Source of the DNA: Halapricum sp. CBA1109
GTDB lineage: Archaea > Halobacteriota > Halobacteria > Halobacteriales > Haloarculaceae
Direction of reading: 5' to 3'
Length of the DNA: 44,854 nucleotides
Assembly: GCF_009741825.1 (NCBI RefSeq)
Contig: NZ_WPCA01000007.1
Span: forward strand, 1-44,854
The notes under the pieces are model-generated. The model ran no database searches and was not told the origin of the DNA. It was given only the letters and a program-made list of their open reading frames with translations. Shown one piece after another: positions 36,666-44,854 of this stretch (position 1 is its first letter; each line of letters starts with the position of its first letter). The position numbers and the translations under genes are program-made.

Positions 36666-37747
36666 GTATCGCAAGCGGCATCGTAAAGAGCGTGTACCAA
36701 GACATCAGGAACGGGGTCACCGCGCCGGTGCGGTTGGCCAAAGAGATACGGTACACGATAAACGGGCTCCAAGAGGGGAAGATTCCGCCCAAATGGGTCG
36801 CGTGGACGCTCATCTCGACGGCCGGCGCGGCAGCGTTGGTCATCGCGCTGATGTTCCCGATCTACTGGATCGCGACGATGGCGTTCAACCCGAACGCGTC
36901 GCTGTTCTCGACCGACGGGGCGGGCATCATCCCGACGGTGATCGCCATCGAGAACTTCGCGTGGGCGATAGGAAATATAACCGTCCCACAGACAATCGTC
37001 GTCAACGCGCCGCTGATCGGGGAGTTGTTCCAGTTCCCCGTTCCCGCTATCGGCGGTGAGATGGTCTTCAACGGCAAGGCGATTGCCGGCGGCGAGCAGT
37101 CGGACTTCCTCGGCTACTTCCAGAACAGCCTGTACGTCTCCTTCTGGACGGTCACCGTCGCGATGTCCGTCGTCATTCCGGGGGCGTACGCGATGTCCCG
37201 TCGGAGCTTCGTCGGGCGGAAGAAGATGCTGTACCTGTACATCCTCCTGACGCAGATCGGTGGCGGCCTCGGTATCGCCGTCCTGATCGCGCTGTACGCC
37301 ATCTTCTCGGGGATGGGCTGGTACAACAACAAACTCGCGCTGTCGTTTTACTACGCGGCGACGACGGTGCCGTTCAACACCTGGCTGTTGAAGACCTACA
37401 TGGACGGGATACCCACCTCCTACGAGGAGGCCGCAATCGTCGACGGTGCGCCGTCCTGGCGGATCGTCTACGAGATCATCATCCCGCTGTCGAAAGCCGG
37501 GCTCGCGACGGTGTTCATCTTCATCTTCCTCGCCGGGTGGATGGACTACATCGTCGCGGCGACGCTGCTTGAAGCCGAGAACTTCACGCTCCCGGTCGGA
37601 CTGTTCGCACTCATCGACGAGTTCGGCGTCCCGTGGGGGCGGTTCTCGGCATTCGCGCTGATGTTCGGGATGCCCATCATGCTGGTGTACTTCTTCGCAC
37701 AGCGGTACATCGAGCAGGGGCTCTCGTTCGGCGGAATGTCCGGCTAA
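36662..37747 (+). CDS. malG: Sugar ABC transporter permease (MalG type)
   Basis: A 361-residue membrane subunit with helices near AALVIALMFPIYWIATMAF, VSFWTVTVAMSVVIPGAYAM, LYILLTQIGGGLGIAVLIALYAIF and GLATVFIFIFLAGWMDYIVAA. The EAA motif is SYEEAAIVDGAPSWRIVYEIIIPL. Between the first and second helices there is a larger than usual periplasm-side loop (about residues 75-150), as in other MalG proteins. Its ATG at 36662 overlaps the malF stop by 4 bases (ATGA), so translation is coupled. It is the last gene of the operon. Confidence 0.92.
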   Translation: MSIASGIVKSVYQDIRNGVTAPVRLAKEIRYTINGLQEGKIPPKWVAWTLISTAGAAALVIALMFPIYWIATMAFNPNASLFSTDGAGIIPTVIAIENFAWAIGNITVPQTIVVNAPLIGELFQFPVPAIGGEMVFNGKAIAGGEQSDFLGYFQNSLYVSFWTVTVAMSVVIPGAYAMSRRSFVGRKKMLYLYILLTQIGGGLGIAVLIALYAIFSGMGWYNNKLALSFYYAATTVPFNTWLLKTYMDGIPTSYEEAAIVDGAPSWRIVYEIIIPLSKAGLATVFIFIFLAGWMDYIVAATLLEAENFTLPVGLFALIDEFGVPWGRFSAFALMFGMPIMLVYFFAQRYIEQGLSFGGMSG

Positions 37748-37774
37748 CACCGGCGACCTCTTCTCCGGACGACG

Positions 37775-37785
37775 CGCTTTTTTTG
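37775..37785 (+). terminator. T-run terminator after malG
   Basis: GCGC followed by seven T (37778-37784) lies about 30 bases after the malG stop, on the plus strand, before the gyrB promoter. Confidence 0.5.
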
Positions 37786-37826
37786 ACCACCCGCAGAGGG
37801 GCAGTACGAACAGCCTTACAATTGTC

Positions 37827-37856
37827 ATCCCACGCGCGCGCACGTGGGATTTAAGA
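37827..37856 (+). promoter_or_regulatory. gyrBA promoter with Z-DNA-prone inverted repeat
   Basis: The inverted repeat ATCCCACG-N8-CGTGGGAT (37827-37850) encloses an uninterrupted alternating pyrimidine/purine tract CACGCGCGCGCACGTG (37831-37846). The TATA box ATTTAAGA (37849-37856) overlaps the right arm and sits 23-30 bases before the gyrB ATG at 37879, so gyrB is leaderless. Alternating tracts next to a TATA box are known as a supercoiling-sensitive RY box at the haloarchaeal bop promoter. Confidence 0.55.
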
Positions 37857-37878
37857 CTCGGGGGAGTGAACACCGGGT

Positions 37879-39792
37879 ATGAGCAACGAGAGCGACTACG
37901 GGGCGGACTCCATACAAGCCCTCGAAGGGCTGGAGGCGGTCCGCAAGCGGCCGGCGATGTACATCGGGACGACCGGTACACGCGGGCTCCACCACCTCGT
38001 CTACGAGGTAGTCGACAACGCTATCGACGAGGCGCTGGCGGGGCACTGTGACAGCATCGACGTGACGATTCACGACGACGGGTCGGTGACGGTCACCGAC
38101 GACGGCCGCGGTATCCCCGTCGACGAACAGGAGGAGTACGAGCTCCCCGCGGTCGAAGTCGTGATGACCGTCCTCCACGCCGGCGGGAAGTTCGACAACA
38201 AGTCCTATCAGGTCTCGGGCGGCCTCCACGGCGTCGGCGTCTCCGTGGTCAACGCGCTATCGGAACGGCTGGACGTGACGGTCCGGCGCGACGGCGGCGT
38301 CTTCGAACAGTCCTACGAGGCCGGCGAGCCACAGGGCGAACTACAACGGGTCGGTGACCTCGGTCCCGGCGAGGACACCGGGACCGAGATTCGGTTCTGG
38401 CCAGACACCGGCATCTTCGAGACGACGGACTTCGAGTTCTCGACGCTCGAGGGACGGCTCCGGGAGTTGGCGTTCCTGAACTCCGGGGTCGAAATCATCA
38501 TCGAGGACGAACGCGACGACGCCGACCAGCGGTTCTACTACGAGGGCGGGATCAAGGAGTTCGTCGAGTACCTCAACGAGACGAAAGAACCACTCCACCG
38601 CGACGTGGTGTACTTCGAGGACGCCGAGGAGGACATCCACGTCGAAGTGGCGATGCAGGCGACGGACGAACTACAGGGGTCGATCCACGCCTTCGCCAAC
38701 AACATCAACACCCGCGAGGTGGGACACACCTCACGGGGATTCAAGACGGCGCTGACGCGCATCGTCAACGACTACGCGACCGACAACAGCCTCCTGAAAG
38801 ACTTAGACGACACGCTGAAAGGCGAGGACATCCGGGAGGGGCTGACGGCCGTCATCTCGGTCAAACACCCCGACCCGCAGTTCGAGGGCCAGACGAAGAC
38901 GAAACTCGGCAACAGCGAGGTCCGAGGCATCGTCGAGTCGGCCGTCCACGAGCATCTGGGGACGTACTTCGAGGAACACCCCGATACGGCCGAGGCCATC
39001 GTCGCCAAGGCCGTCGAGGCCGCAAAGGCCCGGAAGGCAGCCAAGAAGGCCGAGGAGTTGACCCGCCGCAAGAGCGCTCTGGAGTCGACAGCACTACCGG
39101 GAAAACTGGCCGACTGCCAGACCAAAGACCCCGACAGGGCCGAGCTGTTCATCGCGGAGGGGGACAGCGCCGGCGGGAGCGCAAAGCAGGCCCGGAATCC
39201 GGACTTTCAGGCAGTGTTACCCATCCGCGGGAAGATACTCAACGTCGAGAAACACCGCCTCGACCGCATCCTCGAGAACGACCAGATCAGGAACATCATC
39301 ACGGCGCTGGGGACGGGCGTCGGCGACGAGTTCGACGTCGACGACCTCCGGTACGGGAAGGTGATATTCGCCACCGACGCCGACGTCGACGGCGCACACA
39401 TCAGGACGCTGCTGCTAACCTTCTTCTATCGACATATGCGGCCGCTGCTTGAGGGCGGCCACATCTACGCCGCGCGGCCGCCGCTGTACCGGATTCGCTA
39501 CAACGGCAACACCTACGACGCGATGACCGACGCCGAACGCGACGAGATAGTCGCCGAGAAGTGCAACGGCAACCCGAGTCAGGTCCAGCGGTTCAAGGGC
39601 CTCGGTGAGATGAACCCCCAGCAGCTATGGGACACGACGATGGACCCGGAGAACCGGTTTCTCAAACAGATCACCATCGAAGACGCCGCCGCGGCCGACA
39701 AGATGTTCTCGGTGTTGATGGGTGACGCCGTCGAACCGCGCAAGGAGTTCATCAAGGAGAACAGCCCCGAAGCGGAGTGGGTGGACATATGA
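37879..39792 (+). CDS. gyrB: DNA gyrase subunit B
   Basis: The 637-residue ATPase and Toprim subunit of bacterial-type DNA gyrase. The N-terminal GHKL ATPase has [22 protein letters not shown] and [15 protein letters not shown]. The Toprim domain has [16 protein letters not shown] and [12 protein letters not shown], and the C-terminus the [11 protein letters not shown] segment. Complete and in frame. Its TGA overlaps the gyrA ATG by 4 bases. Gyrase introduces negative supercoils and is the target of novobiocin. It is read away from top6BA, 15.6 kb to its left. Confidence 0.97.
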   Translation: MSNESDYGADSIQALEGLEAVRKRPAMYIGTTGTRGLHHLVYEVVDNAIDEALAGHCDSIDVTIHDDGSVTVTDDGRGIPVDEQEEYELPAVEVVMTVLHAGGKFDNKSYQVSGGLHGVGVSVVNALSERLDVTVRRDGGVFEQSYEAGEPQGELQRVGDLGPGEDTGTEIRFWPDTGIFETTDFEFSTLEGRLRELAFLNSGVEIIIEDERDDADQRFYYEGGIKEFVEYLNETKEPLHRDVVYFEDAEEDIHVEVAMQATDELQGSIHAFANNINTREVGHTSRGFKTALTRIVNDYATDNSLLKDLDDTLKGEDIREGLTAVISVKHPDPQFEGQTKTKLGNSEVRGIVESAVHEHLGTYFEEHPDTAEAIVAKAVEAAKARKAAKKAEELTRRKSALESTALPGKLADCQTKDPDRAELFIAEGDSAGGSAKQARNPDFQAVLPIRGKILNVEKHRLDRILENDQIRNIITALGTGVGDEFDVDDLRYGKVIFATDADVDGAHIRTLLLTFFYRHMRPLLEGGHIYAARPPLYRIRYNGNTYDAMTDAERDEIVAEKCNGNPSQVQRFKGLGEMNPQQLWDTTMDPENRFLKQITIEDAAAADKMFSVLMGDAVEPRKEFIKENSPEAEWVDI

Positions 39793-42260
39793 GTTCGGAC
39801 GTACCCGACCCGGGGCCCGACGAGGATGTGGCCGCACGCGTCGAACGGGTCCGCATCGAGGACGAGATGGAGCAGAGCTACATCGACTACGCGATGAGCG
39901 TCATCGCGGGCCGGGCGCTGCCGGACGTCCGCGACGGCCTCAAACCCGTCCACCGGCGTATCCTCTACGCGATGCACGAGATGGGCGTCTCCTCGGGGTC
40001 GTCCCACCGGAAGTCCTCCTCCATCGTCGGGGAGACGATGGGGGATTACCACCCCCACGGCGACAGCGCCATCTACGACACCCTCGTCGGGATGGCACAA
40101 GAGTTCTCGATGCGGTACCCCCTCGTCGACGGACAGGGGAACTTCGGATCGATGGACGGCGACCCGGCGGCGGCGATGCGATACACGGAGGCCCGAATGA
40201 GCCCCATCGCCGAGGAGTTGCTGGCCGACATCGGGAAGGACACGGTCGACTTCTCGCCGAACTACGACGACCGCTTGACGGAACCGGAGGTCCTCCCATC
40301 GTCGTTCCCGAACCTGCTGGTCAACGGCTCGACCGGTATCGCCGTCGGGATGTCGACGAAGATTCCGCCGCACAACTTACAGGAGGTCATCGACGCGACG
40401 GTCCACCTCATCGACAACCCCGACGCCGAGGTGGCCGACCTGATGGAGTACATCAAGGGACCGGACTTCCCGACGGGCGCGAACGTCGTCGGCAAGGACG
40501 CTATCTACTCGGCCTACGCCACCGGCCGGGGTCGCCTGACCGTCCGCGCGGAGTTCGAAGTCGAGGAACGCGAGAGCGGCGGCGACCGCATCGTCGTCAC
40601 CGAACTCCCCTATCAGGAGAACAAGGCACGCGTCGTCGAGCGAATCGCCGACGACGTCAACGAGGGGATCATCGAGGGCGTCGCGGACCTCCGCGACGAG
40701 TCAGACCGCAACGGCGTCCGCGTCGTCGTCGAGTGCAAACGCGGCGCGAACGTCGAGGTGGTCAAAAACCAACTGCTCGAACACCACCTCGAATCGACCT
40801 TCGGGATGATCAACCTCGCGCTGGTCGACGGCCAGCCACAGGTGCTGACGCTGAAAGAGACCTTGGCGGAGTACATCGACCACCGAAAGGAGGTCGTCCG
40901 GCGGCGCTCTGAGTACGACCTCGCGGAGGCCGAGGACCGCGCACACATCCTCGAAGGTCGGCTGAAAGCGCTGGAGAACGCCGAGGACGTGGTGGAGTTG
41001 ATCCGCGACGCCGAGGACCGCGACGGCGCGAAAGAGGCACTACGGGAGGCCTACGGCTTCTCGGTCGATCAGGCCGACCACATCGTCCGGATGCAACTGG
41101 GGTCGCTGACCTCGATGGAGGCCGCCGAGATAGAGTCCGAGTACGAGTCGGTTCAGGCCGAGATAGAGCGATTAGAGACCATCCTCGACAGCGAGTCGGA
41201 GTTGCTCTCGGTCATCAAAGACGAACTCCGGGACATCGCCGAGACCTACGGCGACGACCGCAAGACCTCCATCCTCGAGGACGAGGGGACGGTCACCCGC
41301 GAGGACCTCATCCCCGAGGAGGACGTGGTCGTGGCGATGACCGCCGACGACTACATCAAGCGGATGCCGGCCGCACAGTTCGACCCCCAGCGACGGGGCG
41401 GCAAGGGGATCATCGGCGGCGACCCCAAAGACGAGGACCGGATCACGACGGTCTTCCGGGCCAACACCCACGACTACCTCCTGTGTTTCACCAACCGGGG
41501 GCAGGTCTACCGGCTCAAGACCTACGAGATACCGGAGATGTCCCGCACCGCCCGCGGGAAGTCGGCGGTGAACCTGCTCGATCTGGACGACGGCGAGCAA
41601 CTGACGGCCGTCGTCCCGACGGACGACCTCGACGCCGAGGAGTGTATCACGATGGTCACCCGGCACGGCTACGTCAAGCGGACGTGTGCCGCCGAGTTCG
41701 AGAACATCCTCTCGACGGGGATCATCGCCGCGAAACTCGAAGACAACGACGAACTCGTCGACGTCGAGGTGACCGACGGGAGTATGGACCTCGTCGTCGC
41801 CACCGAGGGCGGGATGACCATCCGCTTCGACGAGGACGAGGTCCGACAGATGGGCCGGAGTGCGCGCGGCGTCCGCGGCATCGACCTACAGGACGGCGAC
41901 GCGGTCGCGGGACTGGTGGCGACCAGCGACGACGACGAGCGGTCGCTGTTGACCGTCACCGCCAACGGCTACGGCAAGCGGACGCCCCTCTCGGAGTATC
42001 GCCGCCAGTCCCGCTACGGCAAGGGACTGATCGACATCAAGACCGACGAGCGCAACGGCCCAGTCAGGTCCGTCAAGGCCGTCTCCGAGGACGACCACAT
42101 CGTCGTGATGAGCGACCGGGGCCAGATTATGCGCTGTCCGGTCGCGGATATCTCGACGGTCGGCCGCAACACCAAGGGCGTCGTCATCATGACAGTCGAG
42201 GAGGGCGACAGCGTCGCCAGCGTGGACGTGCTTCCCTCGGACAGCGGTACCGCGGACTGA
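39789..42260 (+). CDS. gyrA: DNA gyrase subunit A
   Basis: The 823-residue DNA breakage-reunion subunit of gyrase. Catalytic Tyr132 is in [10 protein letters not shown]; the quinolone-resistance region reads [17 protein letters not shown]. The C-terminal wrapping domain has six blade-type repeats and a GyrA box [14 protein letters not shown], which marks gyrase rather than topoisomerase IV. The ATG at 39789 overlaps gyrB by 4 bases; an ATG four codons upstream is possible but would lie inside gyrB. The last 18 codons are echoed by a second copy of the tail at about 42333-42383. Confidence 0.97.
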   Translation: MSSDVPDPGPDEDVAARVERVRIEDEMEQSYIDYAMSVIAGRALPDVRDGLKPVHRRILYAMHEMGVSSGSSHRKSSSIVGETMGDYHPHGDSAIYDTLVGMAQEFSMRYPLVDGQGNFGSMDGDPAAAMRYTEARMSPIAEELLADIGKDTVDFSPNYDDRLTEPEVLPSSFPNLLVNGSTGIAVGMSTKIPPHNLQEVIDATVHLIDNPDAEVADLMEYIKGPDFPTGANVVGKDAIYSAYATGRGRLTVRAEFEVEERESGGDRIVVTELPYQENKARVVERIADDVNEGIIEGVADLRDESDRNGVRVVVECKRGANVEVVKNQLLEHHLESTFGMINLALVDGQPQVLTLKETLAEYIDHRKEVVRRRSEYDLAEAEDRAHILEGRLKALENAEDVVELIRDAEDRDGAKEALREAYGFSVDQADHIVRMQLGSLTSMEAAEIESEYESVQAEIERLETILDSESELLSVIKDELRDIAETYGDDRKTSILEDEGTVTREDLIPEEDVVVAMTADDYIKRMPAAQFDPQRRGGKGIIGGDPKDEDRITTVFRANTHDYLLCFTNRGQVYRLKTYEIPEMSRTARGKSAVNLLDLDDGEQLTAVVPTDDLDAEECITMVTRHGYVKRTCAAEFENILSTGIIAAKLEDNDELVDVEVTDGSMDLVVATEGGMTIRFDEDEVRQMGRSARGVRGIDLQDGDAVAGLVATSDDDERSLLTVTANGYGKRTPLSEYRRQSRYGKGLIDIKTDERNGPVRSVKAVSEDDHIVVMSDRGQIMRCPVADISTVGRNTKGVVIMTVEEGDSVASVDVLPSDSGTAD

Positions 42261-42383
42261 CGGTCCCGCGTGCGGTGCGGTTTTCCCCACGTTTTGGCCG
42301 GGGTGAGCGGAGCGAACCCCGGGAAAAAGTGGGATGGCGTCGCCAGCGTGGACGTACTCCCGGCTGACGGGACGACGGAGTGA
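42261..42383 (+). repeat. Partial duplication of the gyrA 3' end around a long hairpin
   Basis: A 19-base word GCGTCGCCAGCGTGGACGT is present inside gyrA (42211-42229) and again at 42337-42355, exactly 126 bases apart and in the same reading phase. The second copy reads [16 protein letters not shown] then TGA, against [17 protein letters not shown] in gyrA. Between them is a hairpin (42286-42333) with outer arms CCCAC/GTGGG and inner arms CCGGGGT/ACCCCGG around GAGCGGAGCGA. No coding function is likely. Confidence 0.75.
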
Positions 42384-42424
42384 CCGACGGGAAACACTAC
42401 CACGGGTGCCGTCCAAGCGGGAGT

Positions 42425-43474
42425 ATGGACGTGTCGCGGCATATGAGCCAGCACGAACGCGCCGAGTCGATGCGGTTGGTGACCGACGACGGGACGGTCA
42501 CGCTGGTCGAAGCGATGGACGAGAGCCGCAACGACGAGATACTCGCCGCCGTCCGCGACCAGTTGTCCCGGTCGGTCGGCGACCCGTCGTGGCTGAGGGC
42601 CGTCGACTCGGGGGCGGACTACGAGTGGGGACGGCTCTACGAGCGACTCAGAGAGGCCGACGCCAGTCAAGAGCGCATCGACGCCATCCGGACGCTGGCC
42701 GAGCGATTCGAGCGACCGTACCCCTCCCTGACCCGGGTTCGGGTCGCCGTCGACCCGCCCATCGACTTCGTTCCGGGGCAGTACGTAACGCTGCGGGCTC
42801 ACGGGACACCGCGGGCGTACTCCATCGCGAACTCCCCCAGCGAGGACGAACTCGAACTGTGCATCCGGCGGGTCCCCGGCGGGCGACTGACGAGCGAACT
42901 GTTCGTCCACTCGAAGTCGGGGGACTCGGTAGTCGTCCGCGGCCCGAACGGCGAGATGGTGCTGGACGACCCCTCGGAGAAGGATATGGTCTTTCTCGCC
43001 ACCTCGACGGGCGTCGCGCCGTTCAAGAGTATGATCGACTACACCTTCGAGCAGGGGTGGGACACCGTCGACGGCGACCCGCGGGACATCTGGCTATTTT
43101 TGGGATGTGGCTGGGAGGACGACCTGCCGTACGACGCGCAGTTCAGGGCCTACGACCGCGAGTACGACCACTTCCACTACGTCCCGACGCTGAGCCGCGA
43201 GCGACTGCTGACGGAGTGGGACGGCGAGACCAACTACGTCCAGCAGGTGTTGTTGGCGTACATAGAGTCGGACGCCATCGCGGACGTCGAGTTGCCGTCG
43301 TCGCTGTCGGCCTACCGGTCGGCGCGGCCGCGGCAGGATGTCGACGCGCGCATCGACCCCGCCGAGTCCGAACTGTACGCCTGCGGAATGAGCGCGATGG
43401 TGCGGGTGCTGGTCAGAGCCGGGCGGGCCGTCGGATTCGAGGACGCCGAGATGCAGTACGAGGGGTTCGGGTAG
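42425..43474 (+). CDS. FAD/NAD(P)-binding oxidoreductase (ferredoxin-NADP reductase-like)
   Basis: A 349-residue flavoprotein of the ferredoxin reductase type. The FAD-binding beta barrel carries the RAYS motif (PRAYSIANSPS), with the preceding VPGQYVTLRAHG, and the nucleotide-binding domain has FLATSTGVAPFKSMI, WLFLGCGWEDD and a C-terminal YACGMSAMVRVL motif. The first about 100 residues, before the barrel, are a predicted helical region of unknown role, so it is longer than a simple reductase. The ATG at 42425 is chosen over an upstream one inside the repeat; an ATG six codons downstream is also possible. The redox partner is not evident from the neighbours. Confidence 0.87.
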   Translation: MDVSRHMSQHERAESMRLVTDDGTVTLVEAMDESRNDEILAAVRDQLSRSVGDPSWLRAVDSGADYEWGRLYERLREADASQERIDAIRTLAERFERPYPSLTRVRVAVDPPIDFVPGQYVTLRAHGTPRAYSIANSPSEDELELCIRRVPGGRLTSELFVHSKSGDSVVVRGPNGEMVLDDPSEKDMVFLATSTGVAPFKSMIDYTFEQGWDTVDGDPRDIWLFLGCGWEDDLPYDAQFRAYDREYDHFHYVPTLSRERLLTEWDGETNYVQQVLLAYIESDAIADVELPSSLSAYRSARPRQDVDARIDPAESELYACGMSAMVRVLVRAGRAVGFEDAEMQYEGFG

Positions 43475-43506
43475 GGTTTAGGCCCGCGGAGCACCTACTG
43501 GAGGAC

Positions 43507-44247
43507 GTGTGTACTATCGTCTTCGCGTGGCAGGCGTTCCCGGACACGCCAGTCGCCGTCGCGGCCAACCGCGACGAGGCCCTCGACCGACCCAGCGAGC
43601 CACCGTCTATCGTCGACTCGGACCCGCGGGTACTCGCGCCGACGGACGGCGAGGCCGGCGGGACGTGGATCGGATACAACGAGGCCGACGTGGTCGTCGC
43701 CGTCACGAACCGCTGGACCGACAGCGACCTGCCGGGCGAGCGCTCGCGTGGGTTGCTGGTCAGGGACGCGCTACGCTACCAGAGCGCCGAGGCGGCCGTC
43801 CGCCACGTCGAGGAGGAACTCGACCGGCGGACCTACGAGGCGTTCAACCTCGTCGTCGCGGACCCGACAGCAGCGCTGTTCGTGGAGTACGACGGCGGCG
43901 TTCGGATACGGAATCTCGACCCCGGCGTCCACGTCGTCGGCAACACCGGGGCGGACGGACAGTACGCGATTCCACGACGGCGCCGGGAACACGCCGAAGA
44001 GCAGGCGGCGAACCTCGATACGCTCCGGGCGGCGCTGGCGCCCGACCCCGGCGAGTCGGCGGGCGCGTGGCTCGACCGTGCGGGAGCGGCACTTAGCGAC
44101 CACTCCTACGGCGTCTGTATCCACGGCGAGGGCTTCGGGACGCGGTCGTCGTCGCTGCTCTCGATAGGGTCCGAGGGGGCGAGCTATCGGTTCGCGGACG
44201 GGCCGCCCTGCGAGACGGCCTACCGGCCCGTCGAGAGCCAAATTTAA
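43507..44247 (+). CDS. NRDE family (TANGO2-like) protein
   Basis: A 246-residue protein of the NRDE/DUF833 family. The N-terminus MCTIVFAW with Cys2 and the NRDE motif in AANRDEALDRPS are diagnostic; further family segments are GGTWIGYNE, VAVTNRW and RSRGLLV. The family is related to N-terminal nucleophile hydrolases and, in animals, to TANGO2, but the biochemical role is not settled. The start is GTG at 43507: the TATA-like GGGTTTAGG (about 43477-43485) is 22-30 bases upstream, and translation from there puts Cys at position 2. The stop overlaps the TATA box of the next gene. Confidence 0.9.
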   Translation: MCTIVFAWQAFPDTPVAVAANRDEALDRPSEPPSIVDSDPRVLAPTDGEAGGTWIGYNEADVVVAVTNRWTDSDLPGERSRGLLVRDALRYQSAEAAVRHVEEELDRRTYEAFNLVVADPTAALFVEYDGGVRIRNLDPGVHVVGNTGADGQYAIPRRRREHAEEQAANLDTLRAALAPDPGESAGAWLDRAGAALSDHSYGVCIHGEGFGTRSSSLLSIGSEGASYRFADGPPCETAYRPVESQI

Positions 44248-44249
44248 GC
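44239..44249 (+). promoter_or_regulatory. TATA box of the winged-helix gene
   Basis: AAATTTAAG lies 24-34 bases before the ATG at 44273 and overlaps the stop codon of the NRDE gene, so the regulator has its own leaderless promoter. Confidence 0.5.
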
Positions 44250-44272
44250 GAGTGCGACTGCGAGGGGAGTGT

Positions 44273-44623
44273 ATGAGTGCGACACCGTCCGAGGAGGACC
44301 TCTCGGAGGACGAGTTGCGCGGACTGGCCCTCGTCCGCGAGAGCGGCGGCATCCACCAGAGCGAGTTCTGGAAGGAACTGGACGTCAGTTCCCGCAAGGG
44401 GAGCCGCATCGTCGAGTCGCTGGTCGAAAAGGAGATGATCGACCGCGAGGAGACGGTCTACGAGGGGCACAACACCTACTACCTCTCCCCGACCGCCAAG
44501 GATCTGGACTTCTCGCTTCTGATGGCCGGGGATCAGCTCTCGCCGTACATCGGCGACGAGGAGGTCGACCCACACAGCGACACGTTCACGCAGTGGGTTA
44601 TGAACCTCGCCTATCAGGAGTAA
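44273..44623 (+). CDS. Winged helix-turn-helix transcription regulator
   Basis: A 116-residue single-domain DNA-binding protein with a winged helix (GLALVRESGGIHQSEFWKELDVSSRKGSRIVESLVEKEMI; wing YEGHNTYYLSPTAKD). A conserved C-terminal segment (SLLMAGDQLSPYIGDEEVDP, QWVMNLAYQE) is seen in its haloarchaeal homologues as I remember them. It has a MarR/Lrp-like HTH with no ligand-binding domain. The ATG at 44273 is chosen over one seven codons upstream because the TATA box spacing fits it. Its target genes are unknown. A run of five T at 44632-44636 may terminate it. Confidence 0.85.
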   Translation: MSATPSEEDLSEDELRGLALVRESGGIHQSEFWKELDVSSRKGSRIVESLVEKEMIDREETVYEGHNTYYLSPTAKDLDFSLLMAGDQLSPYIGDEEVDPHSDTFTQWVMNLAYQE

Positions 44624-44699
44624 CGCGGCTGTTTTTCGCGGGTAGACGGCACTGAGTGGAGTACTCGAACGAACGCGAGTGAGAAGACGGCGCCGCGCG

Positions 44700-44854
44700 T
44701 CAGTCTTCCAGTGCGTCGGCGACGCGGTCGACCGACCGCCGGAGGTCGTGGACCTCGTCCCGGAGCTTTCGGAGTTCGCGGACGACTTCCTCGTTGTCCT
44801 CGCCGCCTTCCTCGCGGCCGCGGCCGCCCGGGCCGGGGCCGCCGGGGCCGCCGC
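44700..44854 (-). CDS. C-terminal end of a coiled-coil protein (partial, cut by the right edge)
   Basis: The minus strand from the right edge down to the TGA at 44700 encodes about 51 residues: a Gly/Pro-rich linker (GGPGGPGPGGRGREEGG) followed by an acidic/basic amphipathic helix (EEVVRELRKLRDEVHDLRRS) with heptad-like Leu/Val spacing, ending VADALED. This is typical of a short C-terminal coiled coil for oligomerisation. No function can be assigned because the N-terminus lies outside the window. Confidence 0.6.
   Translation of the reverse strand, partial: GGPGGPGPGGRGREEGGEDNEEVVRELRKLRDEVHDLRRSVDRVADALED

Noticed and set aside
37748-37878. Possible replication origin near gyrB
   Set aside because: No orc1/cdc6 gene and no repeated origin-recognition-like motifs are seen; the AT-rich part is accounted for by a T-run and a promoter.
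36560-37981. Minus-strand ORF opposite malG
   Set aside because: Arg/Asp/Pro-rich shadow with no motif; malG in the plus strand shows helices and an EAA loop.
42334-43506. Upstream extension of the NRDE gene into the reductase region
   Set aside because: The frame is open, but the added part is Arg/Gly-rich shadow of the reductase gene; the NRDE family begins at MCTIVF and a TATA box is placed for it.

Overview
The window is a high-GC chromosomal segment from a halophilic archaeon (class Halobacteria). The evidence is the very acidic Asp/Glu-rich proteins, TATA-type promoters about 25-30 nt upstream of start codons with mostly no Shine-Dalgarno (leaderless genes), archaeal topoisomerase VI next to bacterial-type gyrase, Tat-type lipoproteins, a TrmB sugar regulator, and FlaI/FlaJ-like secretion genes. 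Comparison with the haloarchaeal families I know suggests the Haloarculaceae, but I cannot fix genus or species from the sequence alone.

Layout. 0-6 kb: an ABC exporter pair (permease cut by the left edge, ATPase), a small zinc-finger protein, a receiver-PAS-histidine kinase and succinyl-CoA synthetase (sucC-sucD), all on the minus strand; then a small Cys-rich gene ending against what looks like a solitary IS200/IS605 right end. 6.2-8.1 kb: a sirtuin, a small haloarchaeal protein (DUF5793-like) and a membrane protein. 8.1-18.7 kb: two paralogous ATPase plus membrane-platform loci of the archaellum/type IV pilus/Tad class, facing each other, with a metallo-beta-lactamase-fold gene between them. 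The minus-strand locus ends in a pilin-like protein with Ig-like and PKD domains, and the plus-strand platform protein carries an extra extracytoplasmic C-terminal domain. 18.7-22.2 kb: top6A and top6B. 22.3-37.7 kb: a Tat-lipoprotein amidohydrolase, then a starch/maltodextrin island: TrmB regulator, 4-alpha-glucanotransferase, alpha-amylase, alpha-glucan phosphorylase, GH15 glucoamylase, and a maltodextrin-type ABC importer (ATPase, lipoprotein binding protein, two permeases). 37.9-42.3 kb: gyrB-gyrA. 42.4 kb to the end: an FAD/NAD(P) reductase, an NRDE-family protein, a winged-helix regulator and the 3' end of a coiled-coil protein.

How the parts work together. The sugar island reads as one pathway: malto-oligosaccharides bound outside the cell by the lipoprotein are imported by the ABC system and processed inside the cell by glucanotransferase, amylase, phosphorylase and glucoamylase (none has a signal peptide), under TrmB control. 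It sits between top6BA and gyrBA, which I recall as direct neighbours in several haloarchaea, so the island looks like an insertion between two divergent topoisomerase operons. The gyrB promoter carries a 16-nt alternating purine/pyrimidine tract, a plausible supercoiling sensor.

Data quality. Seven places look like single-base deletions that break otherwise well-conserved proteins: the ABC permease, the membrane protein near 8 kb (twice), top6B, glucanotransferase, phosphorylase and glucoamylase. All are of the same sign, and two lie in the same GGCTGG context, so sequence or assembly error is the leading explanation. I annotate these as single genes across the break. I see no tRNA, rRNA, CRISPR array, replication-initiator gene or intact transposase gene.
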